A stretch of 64,000 nucleotides of DNA from Usitatibacter rugosus (GTDB lineage Bacteria; Pseudomonadota; Gammaproteobacteria; Burkholderiales; Usitatibacteraceae), in the NCBI RefSeq assembly GCF_013003965.1, contig NZ_CP053069.1:2945419-3009418 (forward strand), written 5' to 3'. Below are positions 56,214 through 64,000 of the stretch, piece by piece; within the stretch, counting starts at the first letter, position 1; each line of letters opens with the position of its first letter. A program made the position numbers and the translations under genes. The notes under the pieces are model-generated. The model saw only the letters and a list, made by a program, of their open reading frames with translations. It was not told the DNA's origin and did not search any database.

Positions 56214-57466
56214 AGGACACGTCAGCCGCCATCCGCGTAGAAGGCCTTTCGAAGAGTTATCAAATTGGCCGTCGGAAGCGCGAATCGTACGTTGCGCTGC
56301 GAGACGTGATCGCCATGCGTGCCGCTCGAGTGTGGTCACTGCTTCGTGGCCGTGCAGATCCGAACGAAGCGCAAGGAGACCAGTCCCAGGAATTCTGGGC
56401 CCTTAAAGACGTGTCGTTCGACGTTGCCCCGGGCGAGGTATGTGGGATCGTCGGTCGCAACGGCGCGGGAAAATCGACGTTGCTCAAGATTCTCAGCCGA
56501 ATAACGGAGCCTACCGAGGGACGGATCGAACTCAACGGTCGAGTCGTTAGCTTGCTCGAGGTCGGAACGGGATTCCATCCTGAGCTCACCGGGCGAGAGA
56601 ACATTTATCTGAATGGGGCGATTCTCGGGATGGCCCGCTCCGAGATCAAAAGGAAATTTGACGAGATAGTCGATTTTGCGGAGGTCGAGAGGTTTCTTGA
56701 CACGCCCGTAAAGCGATATTCGTCGGGAATGTATGTGCGACTGGCCTTCTCGGTGGCGGCACATCTGGACCCGGAAATACTCATCGTGGACGAAGTGCTG
56801 GCGGTCGGGGATGCCGAGTTTCAGCGCAAGTGTCTGGGCAAGATGAAGGCCGTCGCGAAGTCCGAGCAGCGCACGGTCCTTTTCGTCAGCCACAACATGG
56901 CCGCCATCGAGACGCTGTGCACACGAGCAATCTTTCTTCGCCACGGCAAGGTAGCGGGAATAGGCCCCGTGGGGGATCAGATCCAGGCCTATCTTGGCGA
57001 GATGTCTCGTCGCGAGGGCGCACAAAACTTCGCTTCTTACCGGGTGTCGCCGACACTGACGCTGACCGAACTCACATTCACGCCCAATCCGATCGAGTCC
57101 GGCACGACGCTGCGCTTCGCCATGAGCTTCTCTTCGCTGGAATCCGCGAGACTCACCGAACTCTCGATCCTCGTGTACTCGGCTCTCGGCACGCGCGTAG
57201 CCATAGTCGATCTACGCAGCACCCGCATCGACTATCGGATCACTCCGGACACGCCGACGCGAATCCAGGGTGCCATTGACACACTTCCACTTGTCGAAGG
57301 GGAGTATTCAATCGGCCTGTACATGAGTTGTGGCAGTTTCAGGGGAGATATCTACGATCTCACCTCACTGTCCATCGTCCGAACTGCCAACAGCACGGAG
57401 TTTCCGCCGTACGCCCCGCACGATCGGGGTTTGGTCGAACTGTCGTACGAGTTCGACATTGGCTGA
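56210..57466 (+). CDS. wzt: polysaccharide ABC transporter ATPase with C-terminal glycan-binding domain (Wzt type)
   Basis: ATP-binding half of the exporter, 418 residues. The ATPase domain (1-260) has Walker A GRNGAGKST, the signature YSSGMYVRLAFS and Walker B ILIVDEVLAVGD. After a linker the C-terminal 140 residues form a beta-rich Wzt_C domain that in characterised systems binds the modified non-reducing end of the glycan before export, so only finished chains leave. It overlaps wzm (ATGA). Start at KDTSAAIRVEGLSKSYQIG fits the family N-terminus. Confidence 0.94.
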   Translation: MKDTSAAIRVEGLSKSYQIGRRKRESYVALRDVIAMRAARVWSLLRGRADPNEAQGDQSQEFWALKDVSFDVAPGEVCGIVGRNGAGKSTLLKILSRITEPTEGRIELNGRVVSLLEVGTGFHPELTGRENIYLNGAILGMARSEIKRKFDEIVDFAEVERFLDTPVKRYSSGMYVRLAFSVAAHLDPEILIVDEVLAVGDAEFQRKCLGKMKAVAKSEQRTVLFVSHNMAAIETLCTRAIFLRHGKVAGIGPVGDQIQAYLGEMSRREGAQNFASYRVSPTLTLTELTFTPNPIESGTTLRFAMSFSSLESARLTELSILVYSALGTRVAIVDLRSTRIDYRITPDTPTRIQGAIDTLPLVEGEYSIGLYMSCGSFRGDIYDLTSLSIVRTANSTEFPPYAPHDRGLVELSYEFDIG

Positions 57467-58319
57467 CAACTTGACGAAATGGGAAGGGGACGGCCTGGGC
57501 GCAAGGCTGTTCTTGGCGTACGTCCGATCAGTGCCCGGACACCCCGCCAAGCTGCGCCTTCTTGGCATGCTCTCGCGAGGTCTCTTTCCTGGAGGCCTTC
57601 CCGTGCGCGACGGGTACGGCGTACGGCTGCTGGTAAATCCAAACGACTACATCGGACACGTGCTGACCCACACGGGCGAGTTCGAGGCACGCACGATCTC
57701 GCTTGCGCGGCAGATCATGTCCAAGGGCGGGACGTTTCTGGACGTCGGCGCCAACCTGGGGATTTTTACATGTTGCCTGGGAGCCCTTCCGGGCGTGAAG
57801 TGCATCGCGGTTGATGCTTCCGCACAAGCGTTTACTCAGTTGATGCGAAACGTGCGTCGCAATTCGGGTGTTGCTGCTGCTGCCATCAATGTCGCCCTGG
57901 GGACAAGCAGAGGCCTTGTGCACCTCAGTACACCGGATGAAGGCAATCTTGGGACCACGCGCGTTGACCGATTGCAACAGGACAACGCAGGGCTCACACA
58001 CCTCGTCGCAACCGTATCTCTGGACGAGATCCTGTCCGACCTGAACGTTGGCCCCATTAGACTTATGAAGATCGATGTCGAGGGCTATGAGCTCGAAGTA
58101 TTTCGAGGAATGAAGTTCTCTGCGCCCTATCGCCCCGAAAACATCATCGTCGAGCATGAGGTTCGCGTCGCAAGTCCCGATGATCTCCGGTCTTGCTACG
58201 ACCTGCTTTCCAGCCACGGCTACGTTCCGTTTACCGTCCTCGGCGAGCGATTTGAGGCGCCTCAGCATTTGCCGGAACAGAACCTGTGGTGGCGCCATTC
58301 GTCAGTGATCGCCAGTTAG
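57459..58319 (+). CDS. FkbM family methyltransferase
   Basis: SAM-dependent O-methyltransferase, 286 residues from the TTG at 57459, which overlaps wzt by eight bases (a second TTG lies four codons downstream; weak ribosome binding sites make the exact start uncertain). The FkbM core is clear: GGTFLDVGANLGIFTCCLGALPG, CIAVDASAQAFTQLMRNVRRN and VGPIRLMKIDVEGYELEVFRGMK. Next to a Wzt_C-type exporter it may cap the glycan by methylation, which in known ABC systems both stops chain growth and gives the export signal. That link is inferred. Confidence 0.86.
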   Translation: MADNLTKWEGDGLGARLFLAYVRSVPGHPAKLRLLGMLSRGLFPGGLPVRDGYGVRLLVNPNDYIGHVLTHTGEFEARTISLARQIMSKGGTFLDVGANLGIFTCCLGALPGVKCIAVDASAQAFTQLMRNVRRNSGVAAAAINVALGTSRGLVHLSTPDEGNLGTTRVDRLQQDNAGLTHLVATVSLDEILSDLNVGPIRLMKIDVEGYELEVFRGMKFSAPYRPENIIVEHEVRVASPDDLRSCYDLLSSHGYVPFTVLGERFEAPQHLPEQNLWWRHSSVIAS

Positions 58320-58322
58320 GCC

Positions 58323-59666
58323 GTGAAGGTCATTCACGTACCTTATTCGTACTACCCGGATCCAGCGGGGGGAACCGAGATCTACGTCGAGGGACTCACG
58401 CGCTCTCTATCGACGCTTGGAGTGGAATCGGTAGTTTGCGCACCAGGACCTGCGGCAGCGAAATACGAGTACCAGGGCATTCGTACGCACCGCTTCATCG
58501 GGAACACCATTTCGGCCGATGCGGGGTACAACTACGGCGACGGTGACATGGGCGCAGCACGGGCTTTCGACTCCATTCTCGAGTTCGAGAAGCCAGACTT
58601 GGTACACCTTCACTCCTATTCGATCGCCGTTTCCAGTCTCCTGGCTCACGGAGTGAAGTCAAAGTCCATTCCCTTGGTCTACACCTACCATACGCCGACC
58701 ACGACGTGTCAGCGCGGGACGCTGCTGCGCTGGGGCAACGTCGCATGCGACGGTGTCATGCGCACCACTCGCTGCACAGCTTGCAGCCTCGCCGGACTCG
58801 GCGTTCCTAGAGTGCTCGCAGAAACCGTCGCGCATGTTCCACCGGCGCTTGGCGACTTGCTGGGTTCGAGGGGACTTACGGGTGGGGCCTGGACTGCGTT
58901 GCGCATGCGAGATCTCACATCGAAGCGCCAGCGCGCGGTACGGTCGTTCTTACAGTGCGCGGATCGAATCGTCGCGCCATCAAACTGGGTTGCACGACTC
59001 CTGGAGGACAACGGCGTCCCTATCGAGCAAATGGTTGTATGTCGGCAAGGTCTGGCGGATGGCGTCGCAATCTCGCCAAGTCGATCCCGAAGAACGGAGA
59101 GTAGTGGTTCTCTTAGAGTCGCGTTTTTCGGGCGCCTCGATCCTACCAAGGGAATTCATGTCCTCCTGGATGCGCTCGCTCGGGTGCCAAAGCTACCGAT
59201 GTCGCTCGACATCTATGGAGTCAGGATGGCTGTGGGCGATGATCCGTACTACGCGTCGATCGCGAACAGCGTCGCCCAGGATTCGCGCGTCCGGTTGCTT
59301 CCCCCCATTGAGAACCAGGCGATGATAGAGACAATCGCGCTGTATGACGTCCTGGCGGTCCCCTCTCAAGGCTTGGAGACCGGACCACTTGTCGTATTGG
59401 AGGCTTTCGCTGCCGGCGTGCCCGTATTGGGTTCCGACCTCGGGGGTATCACCGAAAGGGTTCGTGCCGACGTCGATGGATTGCTGATACCTCCTTCTGA
59501 CGCAACCGCATGGAGCAATGCTCTCGCACGGCTGATATCCGATCGAGGCCTATTGAAACGACTGAGGGAAGGAATCGTTTCTCCGCCACGCATGCGGGAC
59601 GTTGCCCAGGAAATGCACCGGGTCTACATTGAGCTCCTCGCCCAGAAGGCTCGACACACTGCATGA
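58323..59666 (+). CDS. glycosyltransferase, GT4 family
   Basis: GT-B transferase of 447 residues from the GTG at 58323. The start MKVIHVPYSYYPDPAGGTEIYVEGLTRSL is the common N-terminus of this family, and the donor-side motif LRVAFFGRLDPTKGIHVLLDALARV, plus YDVLAVPSQGLETGPLVVLEAFAAGVPVLGSDLGGITERV (E-x7-E like core), is complete. It follows the FkbM gene by three bases. Donor not predicted. Confidence 0.9.
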   Translation: MKVIHVPYSYYPDPAGGTEIYVEGLTRSLSTLGVESVVCAPGPAAAKYEYQGIRTHRFIGNTISADAGYNYGDGDMGAARAFDSILEFEKPDLVHLHSYSIAVSSLLAHGVKSKSIPLVYTYHTPTTTCQRGTLLRWGNVACDGVMRTTRCTACSLAGLGVPRVLAETVAHVPPALGDLLGSRGLTGGAWTALRMRDLTSKRQRAVRSFLQCADRIVAPSNWVARLLEDNGVPIEQMVVCRQGLADGVAISPSRSRRTESSGSLRVAFFGRLDPTKGIHVLLDALARVPKLPMSLDIYGVRMAVGDDPYYASIANSVAQDSRVRLLPPIENQAMIETIALYDVLAVPSQGLETGPLVVLEAFAAGVPVLGSDLGGITERVRADVDGLLIPPSDATAWSNALARLISDRGLLKRLREGIVSPPRMRDVAQEMHRVYIELLAQKARHTA

Positions 59667-60598
59667 GCTCCGGAAAAGCACCCTTGCGTTCATACGGCGA
59701 CGTTGGCGCGCTGCGTACGCGATTGGTGAACTACGTTCGACTCGTCGAGGGCGCGCAGCGGTCCATTGCTGAACTGCCCGAATACGTAGGCAGGATCGTC
59801 GAGGAATGCCGCGCGCTCGAACGACTCGCCGAAGGCCACTTGCCGGGGAAGGCGGTGGGACTCCGCATGCTTGAGATTGGCGCGGGGCAACTCCCCCGGC
59901 AACTGACGTATTTCGCGCGCCGCAATCAGGTGACCGGAATCGACCTCGACCGTGTGGCGCCGGATGAGGGTTGGTCACAGTACGCCGAGATGTGGCGGCG
60001 CAACGGACCCGGCCGAGTCGTGAAGACACTGGGTCGCAAGGCGCTTGGCTTCGACCGCCGACTGATGCGCGAGCTCCATCGCCAGCTCGGCTGCGTCCAC
60101 GCCCCGGAGTTCGCGCGCATGCAGATGGACGCAGCCAAGATGACCTTCGACGACGGGATGTTCGACCTCGTCTACTCGGTGGATGTCTTCGAGCACTTGC
60201 CCGAACCGGAGCGCGTTATCGACGAGACGATTCGCGTGCTCAAGCCTGGCGGCGTCGCAGCGATCAGCCTCCTGCCGTATACCGCGGAGTCCGGCCCCCA
60301 CGACCTTCGGACGCACGGTGGCCCGCGTCACGGACTCGCATACTGGGCTCACTTGCGGCCCGCCTACGCCGCCGACGTGCAGCCCAGCGTCTACGTGAAT
60401 CAACTCTCCACTGCAGACTGGATCGCACTCATCGAACGCAAGCTCCCCGGAGCGACCTTCGAGCGTTCGCGACCGTTCAATCACGAAGAGCTCCTCCCCG
60501 CGCTCCAGGCGTTGCGCGCCACAGGTGAACTCTCGGCATATTCGGACGACGATCTCCTTGGCTATCGCTGGCGCTTCTGCTGGCGAAAGCCCACCTGA
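59663..60598 (+). CDS. SAM-dependent methyltransferase (class I)
   Basis: The 311-residue protein has the SAM loop LRMLEIGAGQLPRQLTYFARRNQVTGIDLD (about 67-96) and MFDLVYSVDVFEHLPEPERVIDETIRVLKPGGVAAISLLPYTAESG. The part before the loop (1-60) is helical and longer than in minimal methyltransferases. Four-base overlap with the previous glycosyltransferase. Substrate unknown but probably a sugar in the exported glycan. Confidence 0.86.
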   Translation: MSSGKAPLRSYGDVGALRTRLVNYVRLVEGAQRSIAELPEYVGRIVEECRALERLAEGHLPGKAVGLRMLEIGAGQLPRQLTYFARRNQVTGIDLDRVAPDEGWSQYAEMWRRNGPGRVVKTLGRKALGFDRRLMRELHRQLGCVHAPEFARMQMDAAKMTFDDGMFDLVYSVDVFEHLPEPERVIDETIRVLKPGGVAAISLLPYTAESGPHDLRTHGGPRHGLAYWAHLRPAYAADVQPSVYVNQLSTADWIALIERKLPGATFERSRPFNHEELLPALQALRATGELSAYSDDDLLGYRWRFCWRKPT

Positions 60599-60600
60599 CG

Positions 60601-61458
60601 ATGAGTGGCTTCGGAAGATTCCTCTGGGACGGTCTGCGTCGCAGGCGCCTGAGCGAAACGTCCTCTTACGTCCTCGGTCGATTCCACCTGATCCGCCGCG
60701 CCTACGGTCTGGGCATGGGCTTGCGCCAGGGAGGTGCAGTCCGAACCCAAGGCGACGACGGCACCTCACTTTTCGCACCCTTGCCGATCGCCAGCGCGGT
60801 CCGGCAACTTGGCGACACGGCACTCTTCCCCGGCCTCCAACTCCCCACTGCAACAGTCGAAGCGCTAGGCGCATACGCGCGATCCAGCACGTTGCGGCGC
60901 AACGCCCACAGCACGATGTTCCAGTACGACCAGGTGCGCGACGGACGGCTTCCCAATGGAGAATCCGCTGTGATCGCGGTGGTGGTCGGAGCGGATCAGC
61001 ACCCGCTGGTACTGCAAATCGCGAACGACCCACAGGTCCGCGAGATCGTTCGCCGCTACCTCGGCTACGCCCCTCCGCGACTCAACATCCGCCTGCTTTG
61101 GAGCTTCGTCACGAGCGTACCGGATGCGGAGCGCATCGCCGCCGCACAGACGATCGACTATCACTTCGACGTCCAGAGCTACAACTTCATCTATGCGAAC
61201 TACTACCTGAGCGACGTCGACACGCGCTCCGGCGCGCACGCCATGATCCTCGCGAGCCACCGCAAGAAGCCGCTACCGTGGCTGCTCGGCTCGGTGCGCC
61301 AGGGAAGGGATGCCGTGCTCGAACGCTACGGCGCCGACAGCGAGGTCGTGATCCAGGGTCCAGCAGGCTTCGGATTCATCCAGGACGCCTCCTGCTATCA
61401 CAAGGCCATTGCGCCGGTAGATCGCGAGCGCCTGATGCTGCAGATCCGCTACTACTGA
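60601..61458 (+). CDS. phytanoyl-CoA dioxygenase-type Fe(II)/2-oxoglutarate oxygenase
   Basis: The 285-residue protein shows the double-stranded beta-helix core of PhyH-like oxygenases: the HxD iron motif His188/Asp190 in DYHFDVQSYNF, a distal His267 in DASCYHKAI, and an Arg in the QIRYY C-terminus that would bind 2-oxoglutarate. The N-terminus is helical. Such enzymes hydroxylate or desaturate sugars or lipids; in this locus a glycan substrate is likely. It overlaps the next gene by one base (TGATG). Confidence 0.75.
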   Translation: MSGFGRFLWDGLRRRRLSETSSYVLGRFHLIRRAYGLGMGLRQGGAVRTQGDDGTSLFAPLPIASAVRQLGDTALFPGLQLPTATVEALGAYARSSTLRRNAHSTMFQYDQVRDGRLPNGESAVIAVVVGADQHPLVLQIANDPQVREIVRRYLGYAPPRLNIRLLWSFVTSVPDAERIAAAQTIDYHFDVQSYNFIYANYYLSDVDTRSGAHAMILASHRKKPLPWLLGSVRQGRDAVLERYGADSEVVIQGPAGFGFIQDASCYHKAIAPVDRERLMLQIRYY

Positions 61459-62462
61459 TGCGCTACGTCCCATTCGGGGGAACGGGCATCGTCGTTTCCG
61501 CGCTCGGCTTCGGCTGCGGGCCCATGGGCAGCCGCTTCGGCGTCCGCGAAAGCCGGCGCGCGCTCGACGCTGCATTCGACGACGGGATAACGACCTTCGA
61601 CACCGCGCGGTCATACGGCTACGGGGATGCCGAAGGGATCCTGGGGCGCTTCCTCGAGGGCAAGCGCGACCGCGTGATTGTCTCGACGAAGTTCGGCATT
61701 CGCGCATCCCCAAGTACGCCGGTGAAGCGCTTCGCCAAAGCCGTGGCCCGCCAGGTGTTCAAGGTGATTCCGGGTGCGAGGAAGCTCGCGACACCGGCGG
61801 TCCGATCGCAAATGGGCGCCCAGTTCTCCAGCCATGGATTCTCCGTCGCCGAGATGACGTCGAGCGTGGAGCGCAGTCTCGCAGAGCTGCGAACGGACTA
61901 CATCGACGTGCTGTTCCTCCACTCCTGCGCACCGAACGTGGCGCTCGACGATGAGCTCTTCGCCGCCTTGGACGAGCTAGTTCGGAAAGGCAAGGTGCGC
62001 TGCATCGGCGTCGCGTCGAGTGCGGCCGCCATCGCCGAGATGCTTCGGGTACGGCCCCAGCAGGTGCGAGCCCTGCAATTCCTGCAGAACCTCTCCGCGC
62101 AGGCCGATGCCCGCACGATCGCTGCATTGCCTGGGGCGGCCGGCTCGGGGCGGATGGCGCACCAGCCGTTCGGCGGGCCCGAAGGAGTTGCTCGGCTTCG
62201 GGAAGCCCTCGAGCCCATGCGAATCGATTCGCGACTATCCACGCCCTTGCGAGAAAAGCTGGCCAGCGCCGACCCGCGATTGCTGGCAGATCTCGCCCTC
62301 AACAGCGTTGTTCGTAACACCGGCGTGGACGTCGCAGTGTGCGCGATGTACACGGTGGACCACATCCGGACGAATGCGGGAGTGGTTCGCGAAAGCCGCT
62401 TCTCGGATGCCGAGATCGGAGAGGTTCAGGCGTACTTCGCCGGGGCCATGAGCGACTCGTAG
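61458..62462 (+). CDS. aldo/keto reductase family oxidoreductase
   Basis: NAD(P)H-linked TIM-barrel reductase of 334 residues starting MRYVPFGGTGIVVSALGFGCGPMGSRFG. The catalytic tetrad appears as Asp in TTFDTARS, Tyr in YGYGDAEG, Lys in VIVSTKFG and His in VLFLHSC. It probably reduces a ketosugar or an aldehyde in the glycan pathway. Its 3' end overlaps the convergent glycosyltransferase gene by 37 bases. Confidence 0.88.
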   Translation: MRYVPFGGTGIVVSALGFGCGPMGSRFGVRESRRALDAAFDDGITTFDTARSYGYGDAEGILGRFLEGKRDRVIVSTKFGIRASPSTPVKRFAKAVARQVFKVIPGARKLATPAVRSQMGAQFSSHGFSVAEMTSSVERSLAELRTDYIDVLFLHSCAPNVALDDELFAALDELVRKGKVRCIGVASSAAAIAEMLRVRPQQVRALQFLQNLSAQADARTIAALPGAAGSGRMAHQPFGGPEGVARLREALEPMRIDSRLSTPLREKLASADPRLLADLALNSVVRNTGVDVAVCAMYTVDHIRTNAGVVRESRFSDAEIGEVQAYFAGAMSDS

Positions 62463-63568
62463 AGGTCGAGCGTGTCCCGCGCGACACGTTTCCAGGAAAA
62501 CTCCGACTCCACCCACTGTCGCGCACGAACGCCCATCTCCGCCCGGGGCAGGGCGGCAACGCGGCGGATCGCATCGGCCAGCGAATCCGCATCGTTCGCA
62601 ACCCAGAGCCCGCACCCTACTTCCTCGAGCCGTCCCCAGGGTGTCCCGCGGCTCGCGATGACAGGCAGGCCATGTGCGAGAGCCTCGGTCACCACGATGC
62701 CGAAGTTCTCGCTGTGGGAGGGGACGACGACGACGTCGGCCGCATGGAACAGCGCCTGCTTCGCATCCCCCCTCACGTCGCCTACGAATCGAACCGAGTC
62801 GGACAAGCCGAGCTCGATCGATCGGGCCTGGAGCTGCGACCGGTAGGCGGCTTCGCCGTCGCCGCCGAGGACGAGGGACCATCGCAGTGTGGAATCGCTG
62901 TTCAACTTAGCGCACGCATCAAGCAGGTTCTCGATACCCTTGATCGGATGCAACCGTCCCAGATAGAGCAGCCTCAGCACCGGTGAGTCCTCTTTCACGT
63001 GCGGCGCCGGAATGTCCACTCCGTTGGGAATCACGGCGGCCTTCACACCCGGAAACCGTGCGAGGCTTTGCCGGGCTTCGTCTTCCGACGTGACATGCAG
63101 CGCCAGGCGGCCGGGGGCAACGCTCCTGCATGCGCCATCCCAGGCGTTCTTCGTCCGGGCTCGCGTCGTTCCTTCCCAGCGCTGGAACCCTCCCCGCGGC
63201 GACCACACCAGCGGCTTGCCGAGTGCACGGCACGCGATCAGCGTCGGGAACGTCGTGAAGTTGTAAGCCGCAGTGAGGTGCACGACGTCGGCCCAGCGCA
63301 GGAGCTCCGGCAGGTTTCCCACGAGCGTAGGCGACACGGCATGCACGGCAATGCGATGGCAGTAGCGGACTCGGAACCGCGGGGCGAGCTCGACCTCGCG
63401 CGATGTGTCGACTTCCAGCGTCCGTTCCCGCCCATTGGCGTCCGTCGTGAGCACGCGAACTTCCCCGCCCGCATCCGCCAACGCCTCGCATAATCGCAAC
63501 GCCGAGTAGGTCGGCCCGCCGTAAATGTGCGCGGGATGGAACGCAGGGCTGACCTGGGCGATCTTCAC
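62426..63568 (-). CDS. glycosyltransferase, GT4 family
   Basis: GT-B transferase of 380 residues. I choose the GTG at 63568, which overlaps the stop of the gene upstream by four bases (GTGA); longer frames upstream carry no homology. The start VKIAQVSPAFHPAHIYGGPTYSALRLCEALADAGGEVRVLTT, the RLLYLGRLHPIKGIENLLDAC donor segment and VVPSHSENFGIVVTEALAHGLPVIAS are complete. Donor unknown. Confidence 0.9.
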   Translation of the reverse strand: MKIAQVSPAFHPAHIYGGPTYSALRLCEALADAGGEVRVLTTDANGRERTLEVDTSREVELAPRFRVRYCHRIAVHAVSPTLVGNLPELLRWADVVHLTAAYNFTTFPTLIACRALGKPLVWSPRGGFQRWEGTTRARTKNAWDGACRSVAPGRLALHVTSEDEARQSLARFPGVKAAVIPNGVDIPAPHVKEDSPVLRLLYLGRLHPIKGIENLLDACAKLNSDSTLRWSLVLGGDGEAAYRSQLQARSIELGLSDSVRFVGDVRGDAKQALFHAADVVVVPSHSENFGIVVTEALAHGLPVIASRGTPWGRLEEVGCGLWVANDADSLADAIRRVAALPRAEMGVRARQWVESEFSWKRVARDTLDLYESLMAPAKYA

Positions 63569-64000
63569 CCGGTCACGAGGTGCTGCCGCCTGCGCCGCAC
63601 CCAGGTCGAGAGCCGGTGGCGGAACCGGTTGAAAAGGCCTGCTGGAATCGTGAGACCGCAGAACGTGACGGCGAGGTAGAGCGTCCAGAGATAAGCGCGG
63701 TCGCGCAAGCGCAGCTTGTACTCGCGGAGCTGGTGCCCAGGCCAAAGATCGCGGGCCACGCCCCACGCCATGCCCCAGTTCGCGAGCTGCCGGTACTCGA
63801 AGAGCCAGAAAGGATAGGTGATCGTCAGAAGTTGCGAGTAGATGCGTCGAATGAGGTTGGAACGCTGCGCGTCGTCGAGATAGGGCGAGATCGCGTCAAT
63901 GGTCACGCGGGCGACCGAATCAAGACCCGTGTGCTTGTGCTTGAACGAAAGCGGGGCATTCGCGTAGCGCACGCGGTAGGTCTCGGGAACGAGCTTGCCG
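63565..64000 (-). CDS. C-terminal part of a GT2-type glycosyltransferase (truncated by window edge)
   Basis: The frame is open to the window end, so about 145 residues of the C-terminal part are seen. The segment PETYRVRYANAPLSFKHKHTGLDSVARVTIDAISPYL and the final aromatic/basic YKLRLRDRAYLWTLYLAVTFC are typical C-terminal ends of GT2 transferases in polysaccharide loci; no catalytic motif is visible because it lies beyond the edge. Call is therefore tentative. Its stop overlaps the downstream glycosyltransferase start, placing both in one operon. Confidence 0.6.
   Translation of the reverse strand, partial: GKLVPETYRVRYANAPLSFKHKHTGLDSVARVTIDAISPYLDDAQRSNLIRRIYSQLLTITYPFWLFEYRQLANWGMAWGVARDLWPGHQLREYKLRLRDRAYLWTLYLAVTFCGLTIPAGLFNRFRHRLSTWVRRRRQHLVTG

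Overview
The window looks like chromosome from a high-GC betaproteobacterium. The marker arrangement tig-clpP-clpX-lon-hupB-tRNA-Val-tRNA-Asp-ppiD, the rpsF-priB-rpsR-rplI operon with a PriB gene, and the protein families all fit that class. I cannot assign a genus. Most of the sequence is strongly GC-rich (45 of 60 bases from 11221), but parts of the polysaccharide locus are clearly lower (28 of 60 from 51481), which suggests acquired genes. No rRNA, CRISPR array, transposase or prophage gene was found.

Layout. 1-9000: the end of fabI, then a minus-strand protein quality-control block (trigger factor, ClpP, ClpX, Lon, HU, PpiD) with three tRNA genes. 9000-12810: hpnC-hpnD-hpnE, which convert farnesyl diphosphate to squalene for hopanoids, plus an atypical SDR, all overlapping by start/stop codons. 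12946-16534: a compact signalling module made of a membrane-anchored class III cyclase-like protein with a PEGA domain, a TssQ-like duplicated TPR lipoprotein, and a membrane-anchored Ser/Thr kinase. It ends at a perfect 31-bp inverted repeat. 16612-23000: radA, a membrane protein, alr, dnaB and the rpsF operon.

23147-64000 is one large surface-polysaccharide region. Its first part (31610 down to 23147, minus strand) is an exopolysaccharide operon: a secreted 14-residue-repeat protein, an EpsL-like barrel, an EpsA/Wza-like export lipid-free secretin-type protein, a Wzc-type tyrosine autokinase, a TPR protein, a FecR-domain protein, an O-antigen ligase/polymerase and a nucleotide-sugar epimerase. 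It is driven by a good promoter at 31685-31713. Divergent from it is manC. VanZ-like and M16 peptidase genes follow, then UXS and a UDP-HexNAc 6-dehydrogenase. The rest is a dense set of glycosyltransferases, methyltransferases, an AsnB-type amidotransferase, an acetyltransferase, a sugar aminotransferase, a PhyH-type oxygenase and an ABC exporter (Wzm/Wzt with a C-terminal glycan-binding domain).

Taken together, ManC, UXS, the epimerase and the dehydrogenase supply GDP-mannose, UDP-xylose and uronic-acid sugars. The transferases assemble and decorate the glycan. Two export routes sit side by side: a Wzc/Wza-type route and the ABC route. The most unusual items are the cyclase/TssQ/kinase module outside any visible T6SS locus, the 14-residue-repeat secreted protein and its shared Gly-rich tail with the FecR protein, a hairpin covering the ribosome binding site of the export gene, and repeated promoter/operator-like motifs in the divergent intergenic regions.
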